A stretch of DNA of 64,000 bases from Candidatus Scatomonas pullistercoris (GTDB lineage: Bacteria > Bacillota > Clostridia > Lachnospirales > Lachnospiraceae): positions 25,307 to 89,306 of the forward strand of contig DVOO01000019.1 of NCBI GenBank assembly GCA_018713515.1. Direction: 5' to 3'. This document shows positions 9,816 to 18,969 of this stretch, in pieces; positions within the stretch are counted from its first letter, which is position 1; the number at the start of each line of letters is the position of its first letter. The position numbers and the translations under genes were made by a program. The notes below the pieces were generated by a model, which ran no database searches, was not told where the DNA came from, and worked only from the letters and a program-made list of their open reading frames with translations.

Positions 9816-9923
9816 CGCCAATACTCGCACTCCGGGCTTCCGCCCTCCCTGCTCCTATTGCCTGATCCATCCGATGGCCATATGCTTTCGCATGCACGCA
9901 TGCTGCGCATATGACCGCCGTCT
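9814..9923. repeat. 110-bp intergenic repeat, copy 2
   Basis: Exact second copy of 9652-9761, in the same orientation, offset by 162 bases and starting 11 bases downstream of the groEL stop (minus-strand sense). The unbroken identity implies recent duplication or gene-conversion-like homogenisation. Confidence 0.95.
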
Positions 9924-9934
9924 GGATTTTTATT

Positions 9935-11792
<1,858 letters not shown>

Positions 11793-12065
11793 TTATTCTA
11801 CAATAGCCAGAATATCGCCCTGTTTTACAACGATATATTCTTCGCCGTCCAGCTTCACTTCTGTACCGGCATATTTGGAATAAATAACCTTATCACCGGC
11901 TTTTACTTCCATTTTAACCTCTTCCGTTCCCGGTCCCACAGCGATAACTTCTGCTTCCTGGGGTTTCTCCTGTGCCTGGGATGTCAGGATAATACCTGAT
12001 TTTGTCTTCTCCTCAGCTTCTAACTGTTTTAATACAACTCTGTCTCCTAACGGTACTAATTTCAT
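11793..12065 (-). CDS. groS: Co-chaperonin GroES (10 kDa)
   Basis: Lid subunit of the GroEL folding chamber. The 90-residue protein starts MKLVPLGDRVV and has the mobile loop around residues 16-33 (EEKTKSGIILTS), as expected. The start at 12065 is chosen because AAGGAGG lies just upstream; the longer frame from 12110 would run into the CIRCE operator. First gene of the HrcA-controlled groES-groEL operon. Confidence 0.97.
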   Translation of the reverse strand: MKLVPLGDRVVLKQLEAEEKTKSGIILTSQAQEKPQEAEVIAVGPGTEEVKMEVKAGDKVIYSKYAGTEVKLDGEEYIVVKQGDILAIVE

Positions 12066-12103
12066 TCTATATTGCCTCCTTGCTGCTTTCTGTTTCCTTT
12101 TTA

Positions 12104-12130
12104 TTAGCACTCATTCGAATTGAGTGCTAC
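12104..12130. promoter_or_regulatory. CIRCE operator of groES-groEL
   Basis: TTAGCACTC (12104-12112), 9-base spacer, GAGTGCTAC (12122-12130): the HrcA-binding inverted repeat with a single deviation at the last base. It lies in the 5' untranslated region just downstream of the promoter. Confidence 0.95.
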
Positions 12131-12142
12131 TTGATGGTTCTT

Positions 12143-12171
12143 ATATTAGTGAATTTGATTCATTTTAGCAA
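12143..12171 (-). promoter_or_regulatory. Sigma-A promoter of groES-groEL
   Basis: On the minus strand: -35 TTGCTA (12166-12171), 17 bases, -10 TAATAT (12143-12148), immediately upstream of the CIRCE operator. Confidence 0.75.
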
Positions 12172-12313
12172 CCGGAAAAATCCGCTCTATTTTAATTATA
12201 TCTCATGTTTTCTCTTTATTTCTTTTTTAATCTTATTTTTTCTTATTTTTGAATTTTTTTCTTCTTCAGACAGGGGTACTGGAATACCGCGGCATCTGCC
12301 TGCCGATCATATC

Positions 12314-12354
12314 AAAAAAAGCCGCCCCGGACCTTATTGCGGTCCACGGCAGCT
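12314..12354 (-). terminator. Terminator after codY
   Basis: On the minus strand GCTGCCGTGGACC and GGTCCGGGGCGGC form a 13-bp stem with G-U pairs and a 7-base loop (12321-12354 overall), followed by seven Ts (complement of 12314-12320). Confidence 0.88.
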
Positions 12355-12371
12355 TTTGTATCCTCAGGAGA

Positions 12372-13178
12372 TTACTTGTCCTCCTGCTTTTCCTTCTCTG
12401 TCTTCTTCTTGCTCTTAATTTCCTTCAGCTCATCAAAAATATAATCGTTCAGTACCTTGATATAGGTTCCCTTCATGCCGCTGGAACGGGATTCGATCAC
12501 TCCCGCACTTTCAAACTTGCGGAGTGCATTTACAATCACCGATCTGGTAATTCCTACCCTGTCGGCAATCTTGCTGGCGACCAGAATTCCCTCCTCGCCG
12601 TCCAGCTCATCAAAGATATGAATGATCGCCTCCAGCTCTGAAAAGGATAAAGTGCTGAATGCGGATTTTACAACCTGTATCTTGCGGTTCTCCTCTACAT
12701 TTTCTTCATTAACGGAACGCATCATCTCCAGCCCCACAACTGTAGTCCCGTACTCGCTGACGATGATGTCATCAATGTCGTACTGCGGTGAAAATCTGTA
12801 CATGAATACCGTTCCCAGTCTCTCGCCGGCGATCTCAATGGGATTAATGATCGCGGTATACTTATTTGTATTTTCACCGACAAAACCCAGCGTTTCCAGA
12901 TTCACATTCTCCTTGGTGGAGAGGACGCTCAGAAATCTGTCATTCAAAAGTGCATCCACGTAGCCGCCCACCTGATCATCGATAAGCTCTTTAATCTCCT
13001 CTACGCCAGAGCAAAGGCTGACCCCCAGTACCTTGCCCTTTTTACTGATAACCAGAATATTGGAATCGAGGCATTCCATCATCACCTGACAAATGTCATT
13101 AAACACAACCTTTGTAGAGCTGTTGTTGTGCAGCAGCTTGTTGATTTTTCTGGTCTTGTCTAACAATTGTACGCTCAT
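12372..13178 (-). CDS. codY: GTP- and branched-chain-amino-acid-sensing repressor CodY
   Basis: Global nutrient regulator: binds DNA when isoleucine/leucine/valine and GTP are abundant. The 268-residue protein has an N-terminal GAF ligand domain and a C-terminal winged helix with the recognition segment ASKIADRVGITRSVIVNALRK. A charged, lysine-rich tail ends the protein. ATG at 13178 follows AAGGAG; the longer frame from 13253 would start inside the promoter -35. In Bacillus codY ends the trmFO-xerC-clpQ-clpY-codY string after topA; here it directly follows topA with its own promoter. Confidence 0.96.
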   Translation of the reverse strand: MSVQLLDKTRKINKLLHNNSSTKVVFNDICQVMMECLDSNILVISKKGKVLGVSLCSGVEEIKELIDDQVGGYVDALLNDRFLSVLSTKENVNLETLGFVGENTNKYTAIINPIEIAGERLGTVFMYRFSPQYDIDDIIVSEYGTTVVGLEMMRSVNEENVEENRKIQVVKSAFSTLSFSELEAIIHIFDELDGEEGILVASKIADRVGITRSVIVNALRKFESAGVIESRSSGMKGTYIKVLNDYIFDELKEIKSKKKTEKEKQEDK

Positions 13179-13224
13179 TCTATTCTCCTTCCGTCCTTTT
13201 TCACCTCTGCCCCTATTTATAGAA

Positions 13225-13253
13225 AGTTTATCATGCATTCCGGAGAAAAGCAA
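13225..13253 (-). promoter_or_regulatory. Promoter of codY
   Basis: On the minus strand: -35 TTGCTT (13248-13253), 17 bases ending in TGA, -10 TAAACT (13225-13230). The TG before the -10 makes it an extended -10 promoter. It lies between the topA stop and codY. Confidence 0.7.
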
Positions 13254-13276
13254 TGGTTTTTCTGAAATTTTTCAGA

Positions 13277-15361
13277 TTATTCAGTAAAGTCAGCCTCTTT
13301 TTTCTCTTCTACGTAGCCACATTTTTCATCTGCACAGACCAGACGTTTCCCTTTTTCCAGCATATATCCCCCGCATTTCGGGCATTTTTTCTCGGAAGGC
13401 TTCTGCCAGCTCATAAAATCGCATTCCGGATGGTTCTCACATCCATAATATCTGCGTCCTTTCTTTGTCTTCCGCAGAACCACCTCGCCTCCGCATTTCG
13501 GACATTTTACTCCGATTTTTTCCAGATACGGCTTTGTGTTCCGGCAGTCCGGAAAACCGGGGCACGCAAGAAACTTGCCGTGGGGGCCATATTTTACCAC
13601 CATATTGCGGCCGCACTGATCGCAGACCACATCTGTAACCTCATCTTCAATCTGGACTTTCTGAAGCTCTTCCTCCGCTTTTTGTACGGCCTCATCCAGA
13701 TCCGGCCAGAAATTCCGCACAACTGTTTTCCACGCAACCTTTCCGTCTCCCACACAGTCCAGAAGCCCTTCCATATTGGCGGTAAAATTAACGTCCACAA
13801 TACTGGGAAATGCCTGCTTCATCATATTGTTTACAACTTCCCCCAGTTCTGTCATGTACAGATTCTTGTTTTCCTTGGCCACATATCTGCGGTTTATGAT
13901 TGTGCTGATCGTCGGCGCATACGTACTGGGCCGGCCAATGCCCAGCTCCTCCAGAGTCTTGACCAGAGATGCTTCTGTATAGTGGGCCGGCGGCTGGGTA
14001 AAATGCTGTTCTTTATCGTATTTCAGCAGCTTCAGCTCTGTGTCCTGGTTCAGGCTGCGGAGCTGCACGCAATTGTCCTTTTTCTCTTCCTCTTCCTCCG
14101 TGTATACGGACATAAATCCGTCAAATTTAATGCGGGAGGCCGCGGCGCGGAAGCTGTATTCCCCTGCCCGGATATCTGCCGAAACCGTCTCATATACGGC
14201 CGGTTCCATCCGGCTGGCCACAAAACGCTTCCAGATCAGCTGATACAGCCGGAACAGATCCCGCGGCAAGGCGTCCTTCATGGCTGCCGGCGTCCTTGTT
14301 ACATCCGTGGGCCGGACAGCCTCGTGGGCGTCCTGCGCCTTTTTGTTCTGGTTTTCCGTAGTTTCATTTCTGGCCGCATAGCTTTCTCCGTACTGTTCCT
14401 GGATAAAAGTTCTGGCCGCCGCGTCCGCCTCCTCGGAAATACGGGTAGAATCTGTTCGCAGATAGGAGATCAGGCCCACGGTTCCGCTTCCCTTGATCTC
14501 TACGCCCTCATAGAGCTGCTGCGCCAGCCGCATGGTTTTCTGGGTGGAAAAATTCAGGACTTTCGCCGCTTCCTGCTGCATGGTACTGGTTGTAAAAGGC
14601 AGCGGTGCCTTCTTTCTCCGTTCCCCTTTCCGTATCTCCGCCACGGAGATCTCGCATCCCTCCAGGTCTTTCAAAATCCCGTTCAGCTTTTCCTCTGAGG
14701 CTATCTCAATTTTTTCCCTGCCTTTTCCATAAAAATGGGCCGTTAGAGGCTTCTTCTCTCCCGGAATCTGGAATTCCGCGTCCAGAGTCCAATACTCCCG
14801 GGGGATAAAAGCATTGATTTCATCCTCTCTGTCTCCGATGATCCGCAGTGCTACGGACTGTACCCGTCCGGCGCTTAAGCCTCTCTTGATCTTTTTCCAG
14901 AGCAGCGGGCTGATTCTGTACCCCACCATGCGGTCCAGACATCTCCTGGCCTGCTGCTCATCCACCAGGTTCATATCGATGGCTCTGGCCTCCTTCAGAG
15001 AAGCCTTCACCGCTGTCTTCGTAATCTCATTGAAGGTGATTCTCCGCATCTTTTTATCATCCAGATTCAGCGCTTTGGACAGGTGCCAGGCAATGGCTTC
15101 TCCTTCCCGGTCAGGGTCAGTAGCCAGATATACCTTGTCCGCCTTTTTTGCCGCCTTTCTGAGGCCGGACAGCAGCTCACCCTTCCCCCGAATAGTAATA
15201 TATTTGGGCTCAAAATCATGTTCCACATCTATGCCCAGCTGACTTTTCGGCAAATCTCTTACGTGTCCATTGGAAGCTGTCACTTCATAATTAGCTCCCA
15301 GAAATTTCTTAACGGTCTTCACCTTTGCCGGTGATTCTACAATGACCAGATATTTTGCCAC
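13277..15361 (-). CDS. topA: DNA topoisomerase I TopA
   Basis: Relaxes negative supercoils by cutting one strand through a tyrosine intermediate. From the GTG start at 15361 (CAGGAGG 7 bases upstream) the protein is 694 residues. The Toprim domain carries DPDREGE, the catalytic Tyr is in ISYLRTDSTR, and the C-terminus holds three zinc ribbons, each with CxxC pairs, starting CDQCG, CPKCGGEV and CPKCGGYM. It lies downstream of dprA, as in Bacillus, with its own promoter in the gap. Confidence 0.97.
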   Translation of the reverse strand: MAKYLVIVESPAKVKTVKKFLGANYEVTASNGHVRDLPKSQLGIDVEHDFEPKYITIRGKGELLSGLRKAAKKADKVYLATDPDREGEAIAWHLSKALNLDDKKMRRITFNEITKTAVKASLKEARAIDMNLVDEQQARRCLDRMVGYRISPLLWKKIKRGLSAGRVQSVALRIIGDREDEINAFIPREYWTLDAEFQIPGEKKPLTAHFYGKGREKIEIASEEKLNGILKDLEGCEISVAEIRKGERRKKAPLPFTTSTMQQEAAKVLNFSTQKTMRLAQQLYEGVEIKGSGTVGLISYLRTDSTRISEEADAAARTFIQEQYGESYAARNETTENQNKKAQDAHEAVRPTDVTRTPAAMKDALPRDLFRLYQLIWKRFVASRMEPAVYETVSADIRAGEYSFRAAASRIKFDGFMSVYTEEEEEKKDNCVQLRSLNQDTELKLLKYDKEQHFTQPPAHYTEASLVKTLEELGIGRPSTYAPTISTIINRRYVAKENKNLYMTELGEVVNNMMKQAFPSIVDVNFTANMEGLLDCVGDGKVAWKTVVRNFWPDLDEAVQKAEEELQKVQIEDEVTDVVCDQCGRNMVVKYGPHGKFLACPGFPDCRNTKPYLEKIGVKCPKCGGEVVLRKTKKGRRYYGCENHPECDFMSWQKPSEKKCPKCGGYMLEKGKRLVCADEKCGYVEEKKEADFTE

Positions 15362-15435
15362 TTTACTGCCTCCTGTTTCTATATTTAACCGCAAGGCCGC
15401 TGAAACAGCCTCTTTAATTTACGAAAGTCAGCCCA

Positions 15436-15464
15436 ACTATACAACAAATTTTTTTTTCTTGCAA
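15436..15464 (-). promoter_or_regulatory. Promoter of topA
   Basis: On the minus strand: -35 TTGCAA (15459-15464), 17-base A-rich spacer, -10 TATAGT (15436-15441). Confidence 0.7.
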
Positions 15465-15465
15465 G

Positions 15466-15509
15466 TCCTTTCTTCCGGCGCGTTTTATCCTTTCTTCCGG
15501 CGCGTTTTA
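15466..15509. repeat. 22-bp tandem duplication at the dprA stop
   Basis: Two identical, adjacent 22-base units (15466-15487 and 15488-15509). The second unit contains the dprA stop codon, so the duplication does not change the protein; the first copy lies just downstream. Confidence 0.9.
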
Positions 15510-16403
15510 TCCTTTTGCGCCAAAGCCTCCCGTTTCCTGTAACCGGCAGTAGCCGGCTCCGTCCTCCTCCGCAATGCCGTCCATTACCAGCGCCATGAGA
15601 ATCCTGGCCACTTCCGAAATACACAGGCCCGTATCCACGCTTAATTCTTCCAGGCTTTTTCCATCCGTGGAGAGGCAGCGCCATACCTTCCGGAAGTTTT
15701 CCGGATAGCTCCGGCAGACTTTCTCCTCCTTTTGCCATTCAGGCGCCCCATAAATGCCCAGCTCTTCCAGCAGCAGCTCAGGGGACAGAGCGATGCCGGC
15801 CCCCTGTGCAATCAGCTGATTGCAGCCGGCGCTTAATGCATCGCCAAGTCTGCCCGGAACCGCACAGACAATCTTTCCCTGCTCCAGCCCGCAGTCTGCC
15901 GTAATCAGCGCGCCGCTTCTCTGCTTTGCCTCTACCACCAGAATCAGATCCGCAAGACCGCTGATAATTCTGTTTCTCCTGGGAAAGTGCCAGGCATGGG
16001 GTGCCACTCCCGGCTCATATTCTGAGAGAAGGCCGCCCTGTTCCCGGATTCTCCGGTACAGCCCGTAATTTTCCCTGGGATAGCAGATATCTGTGCCGCA
16101 CCCCAGCACTGCAAAGGTTTTTCCTCCGCCCTCCAGAGCACCTTCGTGCGCGGCCGCGTCGATGCCGGCTGCCAGGCCGCTGATAACCTGAATTCCCCTG
16201 GCCGCCAGGCTTCCGGCAAAATATCTAGCCTGTTTTCTTCCGTATGCGCTGCAGGCCCTGGCGCCTACGATGGCAACAGATTTTTTCCCCGGCTCCGGCA
16301 GATTTCCCAGCACGTAAAGCCTTTCGGGACTGTCCGCCAGCACCTTCAGCCTTTCCGGATACATAGGATGATTTCTTACATAATATATAGGCTTTTCCTC
16401 CAT
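15507..16403 (-). CDS. dprA: DNA processing protein DprA (Smf)
   Basis: Loads RecA on incoming single-stranded DNA in natural transformation; also widely kept in species not known to be competent. The 298-residue protein has the Rossmann-like DprA core with SGLAAGIDAAAHEGAL and GTDICYPREN, and a C-terminal winged-helix segment (LEELSVDTGLCISEVARIL). ATG at 16403 follows CAGGAGG. It starts one base after the yifB stop, so the two are translationally coupled. Confidence 0.95.
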   Translation of the reverse strand: MEEKPIYYVRNHPMYPERLKVLADSPERLYVLGNLPEPGKKSVAIVGARACSAYGRKQARYFAGSLAARGIQVISGLAAGIDAAAHEGALEGGGKTFAVLGCGTDICYPRENYGLYRRIREQGGLLSEYEPGVAPHAWHFPRRNRIISGLADLILVVEAKQRSGALITADCGLEQGKIVCAVPGRLGDALSAGCNQLIAQGAGIALSPELLLEELGIYGAPEWQKEEKVCRSYPENFRKVWRCLSTDGKSLEELSVDTGLCISEVARILMALVMDGIAEEDGAGYCRLQETGGFGAKG

Positions 16404-16404
16404 A

Positions 16405-17931
16405 TTATACCCTCCTGTATTCCCCCTCCGGAGACCGGTAGCAGAGAGCCTCACTGATATGCCGCTCCGAAATAATATCTTCTTCTTCCAGATCCGCAAG
16501 CGTTCTGGCCACCTTTAGTACCCTGTGGTAGCTCCGGGCGCTCAGCCCCAGCCGGCTGTAGGCAGCTTCCAGCATTCTCCTGCCTTCCCCGGTAACAGGA
16601 CAGAATCTGTCAAGATCTCCTGTTCCAAGGCCGCTGTTAAAACAGAACGTTTTCCCCCTGTACCGCTCCCGCTGCAGCCGGGCGGTCCGGGAAACAATTT
16701 TCCGCATTTCTTCTGAAGTTCCCCCCTTCTTGTCCGGCTTCTGCAGCATTCCGCAGGGCAGCGGCCGAACCTTTATCCAAAGATCCATCCGTTCCAGCAG
16801 CGCCTGACTGATTTTTTTCCTGTATCTGTATATATCGCCCGGCGTACACCGGCACCGTTCCGGATCCGGATAACAGCCGCAGGGGCATGGATTCATGGCG
16901 CCCACCAGCATAAAATCTGACGGAAACAGATAGGTACCGGAAGCCCTCGACAGTATAATCTGTTTTTCTTCCAGGGGCTGACGCAGCAGTTCCAGCGTAC
17001 CTCTGGCCATCTCCGGCAGTTCATCCAGAAACAGAACGCCTCTGTGGGCCAGCGTAATCTCCCCCGGTCTTGGCACCCTGCCGCCTCCGCAGAGCGCCTG
17101 GGGGGACAGGGTATGGTGGGGCGCCCGGAAAGGCCGCCTGTCCATCAGCGGATTTTTTTCCGGAAGCAGCCCGGCCACACTGTATATCTGTGTCAGCTCC
17201 AGACTCTCCTCCCTGGTCAGCGGCGGAAGAATCGTGGGAATCCGCCTGGCTGCCATAGATTTCCCCGTACCCGGCGGCCCCTCCATAAGAAAATTATGAA
17301 AGCCTGCGGCAGCAATCAGGGCGGCCCGCTTCACCGTCTCCTGCCCCCGGAGATCCGCAAAATCCACTCCATAGTCCGGAGGATTGCTGTTCCGAACAGT
17401 CTTCGGGACCAGCTCTGCAGTCTCCCGCCGGCAAAATTCCAGAAATTCTCCGATATCCCGTACCCCTGCCACCTGGATTCCTTCTACCAGCCGTCCCTCT
17501 TCCTGATTTTCCGCCGGTACAATACACAATTTCAGCCCCAGATCCCGGGCTCTTCGCACGCTGGGAAGAATCCCCCGGACACCGCCCACCCGTCCGTCCA
17601 GATGCAGTTCTCCCAGCACCATAGCTTCCCGCAGACGCTCCGGCGGAATTCTCTGCAGAGCGGCCAGTATCGCCGCCGCAATGGGCAGATCAAACCGTAC
17701 ACTCTCCTTCCGCAGATCCGCCGGCGCAAGATTAATCACCACACGCTTGGGCGGCAGCCGGATCCCCTGGTTTTTCAGCGCTGTCTTTACCCGATCCTGC
17801 GCCTCCTTCACCCTGGCTGCCGCACAGCCTACGACCGTAAAAAAAGGCAGACCGTCACTTAAGTCCGCCTCCACACGGACAGGCACAGCCTCCACGCCCG
17901 CGATTTCCGCGGACATAACACCGTAAAACAT
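16405..17931 (-). CDS. comM: YifB/ComM family Mg-chelatase-like AAA+ ATPase
   Basis: ComM is a hexameric branch-migration helicase that extends heteroduplex DNA during transformation. The 508-residue protein has the N-terminal ChlI-type domain (FFTVVGCAAARVKEAQDRV), Walker A GPPGTGKS, Walker B GVLFLDELPEM and the C-terminal Mg_chelatase_C region rich in Arg (YRGKTFCFNSGL onwards). It is followed immediately by dprA, so the pair forms a DNA-uptake/recombination unit. Other competence genes are not in the window. Confidence 0.94.
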   Translation of the reverse strand: MFYGVMSAEIAGVEAVPVRVEADLSDGLPFFTVVGCAAARVKEAQDRVKTALKNQGIRLPPKRVVINLAPADLRKESVRFDLPIAAAILAALQRIPPERLREAMVLGELHLDGRVGGVRGILPSVRRARDLGLKLCIVPAENQEEGRLVEGIQVAGVRDIGEFLEFCRRETAELVPKTVRNSNPPDYGVDFADLRGQETVKRAALIAAAGFHNFLMEGPPGTGKSMAARRIPTILPPLTREESLELTQIYSVAGLLPEKNPLMDRRPFRAPHHTLSPQALCGGGRVPRPGEITLAHRGVLFLDELPEMARGTLELLRQPLEEKQIILSRASGTYLFPSDFMLVGAMNPCPCGCYPDPERCRCTPGDIYRYRKKISQALLERMDLWIKVRPLPCGMLQKPDKKGGTSEEMRKIVSRTARLQRERYRGKTFCFNSGLGTGDLDRFCPVTGEGRRMLEAAYSRLGLSARSYHRVLKVARTLADLEEEDIISERHISEALCYRSPEGEYRRV

Positions 17932-18177
17932 ACTTCTCCCTTCTACTCTTCTCTAAAAATAGTTGGAAATTTGCAGAAATGCCTGAGATGAAATGCAGGT
18001 TCTCCAGATACGGCCGGACGGCCTTCCCCCTGAAATGGAAATTCCCGCTGATCTTTTCTTCATTATCCCCTGCGTCTCCGCCCCTGTCAAGCTGTTTTCC
18101 GGAGAATTCTGCTGGAAAAGCACGACTCTCTGTCCCTCTTCATACTATAAAAAGAAATCCCTTTTAAGGTGAATTTC
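17932..18177. other. Divergent comM/sigK intergenic region
   Basis: About 246 bases without a gene. CATACTAT at 18141-18148 resembles the -10 element of sigma-E promoters, which would fit sigK, but I cannot see a convincing matching -35, so this is only a hint. Confidence 0.4.
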
Positions 18178-18840
18178 TTGAAGACATTTCAGAAACCTCT
18201 CACTGCTGATGAGGAAAAGGCATATATGCAGAAGTATCTGGCCGGCGACCAGAATGCCAAAAATGTCCTGATTGAGAGAAACCTCCGGCTTGTGGCCCAC
18301 GTCATCAAGAAATATCAGGGACTGGATGAAGATCCGGAAGATCTGATCTCCATCGGAACCATCGGTCTGATTAAGGCTGTCTCTACTTTCAATCCTTCCA
18401 AAAATAACCGGCTGGCTGCCTACGCCGCTAAATGTGTGGAAAATGAAGTGCTGATGTATCTGCGTTCCCGCAAAAAATGCGCCAGGGAAGTGTCTCTGTA
18501 CGAGCCCATCGGCACAGATAAAGACGGCAATGAAATCCGTCTTCTTGATATTCTGGAAAGCAATTTCGAGGATGTGGTGGAAACCTATTCCTTTGAACAG
18601 AATGTCCGGAGACTTTATGCGCTGATGGAAGAGGTTCTGACTCCCCAGGAATTCAAAATTCTGAAAATGCGGTACGGCTTTTTTGGCGAACCGGAGCATA
18701 CCCAGCGGGTGATCGCCGGCGAGCTGGGCATCAGCCGTTCCTACGTCTCACGAATTGAAAAAAATGCGGTAGAAAAGCTGCGTCATCACTTTTCGAAAGA
18801 TATCCGTTTTACCGTTCCGAAAAGAACTGAAAAAAGCTGA
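18178..18840 (+). CDS. sigK: Sporulation sigma factor SigK (no pro-sequence)
   Basis: Late mother-cell sigma factor of sporulation. Region 2 (ERNLRLVAHVIKKY through EDLISIGTIGLIKA) and region 4 (ELGISRSYVSRIEK) closely follow SigK, including the GTDKDGNEIRLLDIL linker. The start chosen is TTG at 18178, with AAGGTG 6 bases upstream, giving 220 residues; GTG at 18169 would add three but lacks a ribosome site. An in-frame stop lies only a few codons further upstream, so there is no room for a membrane-tethering pro-peptide. The coding region is continuous, with no skin-type interruption. A SigE identity is less likely because the N-terminal match (KPLTADEEKAY) is SigK-like. Confidence 0.87.
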   Translation: MKTFQKPLTADEEKAYMQKYLAGDQNAKNVLIERNLRLVAHVIKKYQGLDEDPEDLISIGTIGLIKAVSTFNPSKNNRLAAYAAKCVENEVLMYLRSRKKCAREVSLYEPIGTDKDGNEIRLLDILESNFEDVVETYSFEQNVRRLYALMEEVLTPQEFKILKMRYGFFGEPEHTQRVIAGELGISRSYVSRIEKNAVEKLRHHFSKDIRFTVPKRTEKS

Positions 18841-18865
18841 AAAAAGCTGACAGACGCATTTACTG

Positions 18866-18895
18866 TTTACAGCCCGCAGTTTTCTGTGGTATAGT
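18866..18895 (+). promoter_or_regulatory. Sigma-A promoter of putP
   Basis: -35 TTTACA (18866-18871), 18-base spacer, -10 TATAGT (18890-18895), about 75 bases before the putP start. Confidence 0.75.
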
Positions 18896-18910
18896 GTTAA
18901 AATAAGTTGT

Positions 18911-18935
18911 GCCGGCGTATCTGATTTTCGCCGGC
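18911..18935 (+). promoter_or_regulatory. Hairpin in the putP leader
   Basis: GCCGGCG (18911-18917) pairs with CGCCGGC (18929-18935) over an 11-base loop, inside the predicted 5' untranslated region and ending about 15 bases before the ribosome site. No U tract follows, so it is not a standard terminator; it may stabilise the message or bind a regulator. Confidence 0.5.
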
Positions 18936-18969
18936 CAAAATTAAGAAACCAAGAGGAGGAACACGAAAA

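Noticed and set aside
9619..9897. 92-codon minus-strand frame with an internal protein repeat
   Set aside because: The repeat is only the translation of the duplicated 110-bp element, and the frame spans the groEL terminator; no ribosome site.
9652..9923. CRISPR array
   Set aside because: Only two long (110-base) repeats with one spacer containing a terminator; no cas genes.
18141..18148. Sigma-E promoter for sigK
   Set aside because: Only a -10-like CATACTAT is seen; no convincing -35 at the right distance.
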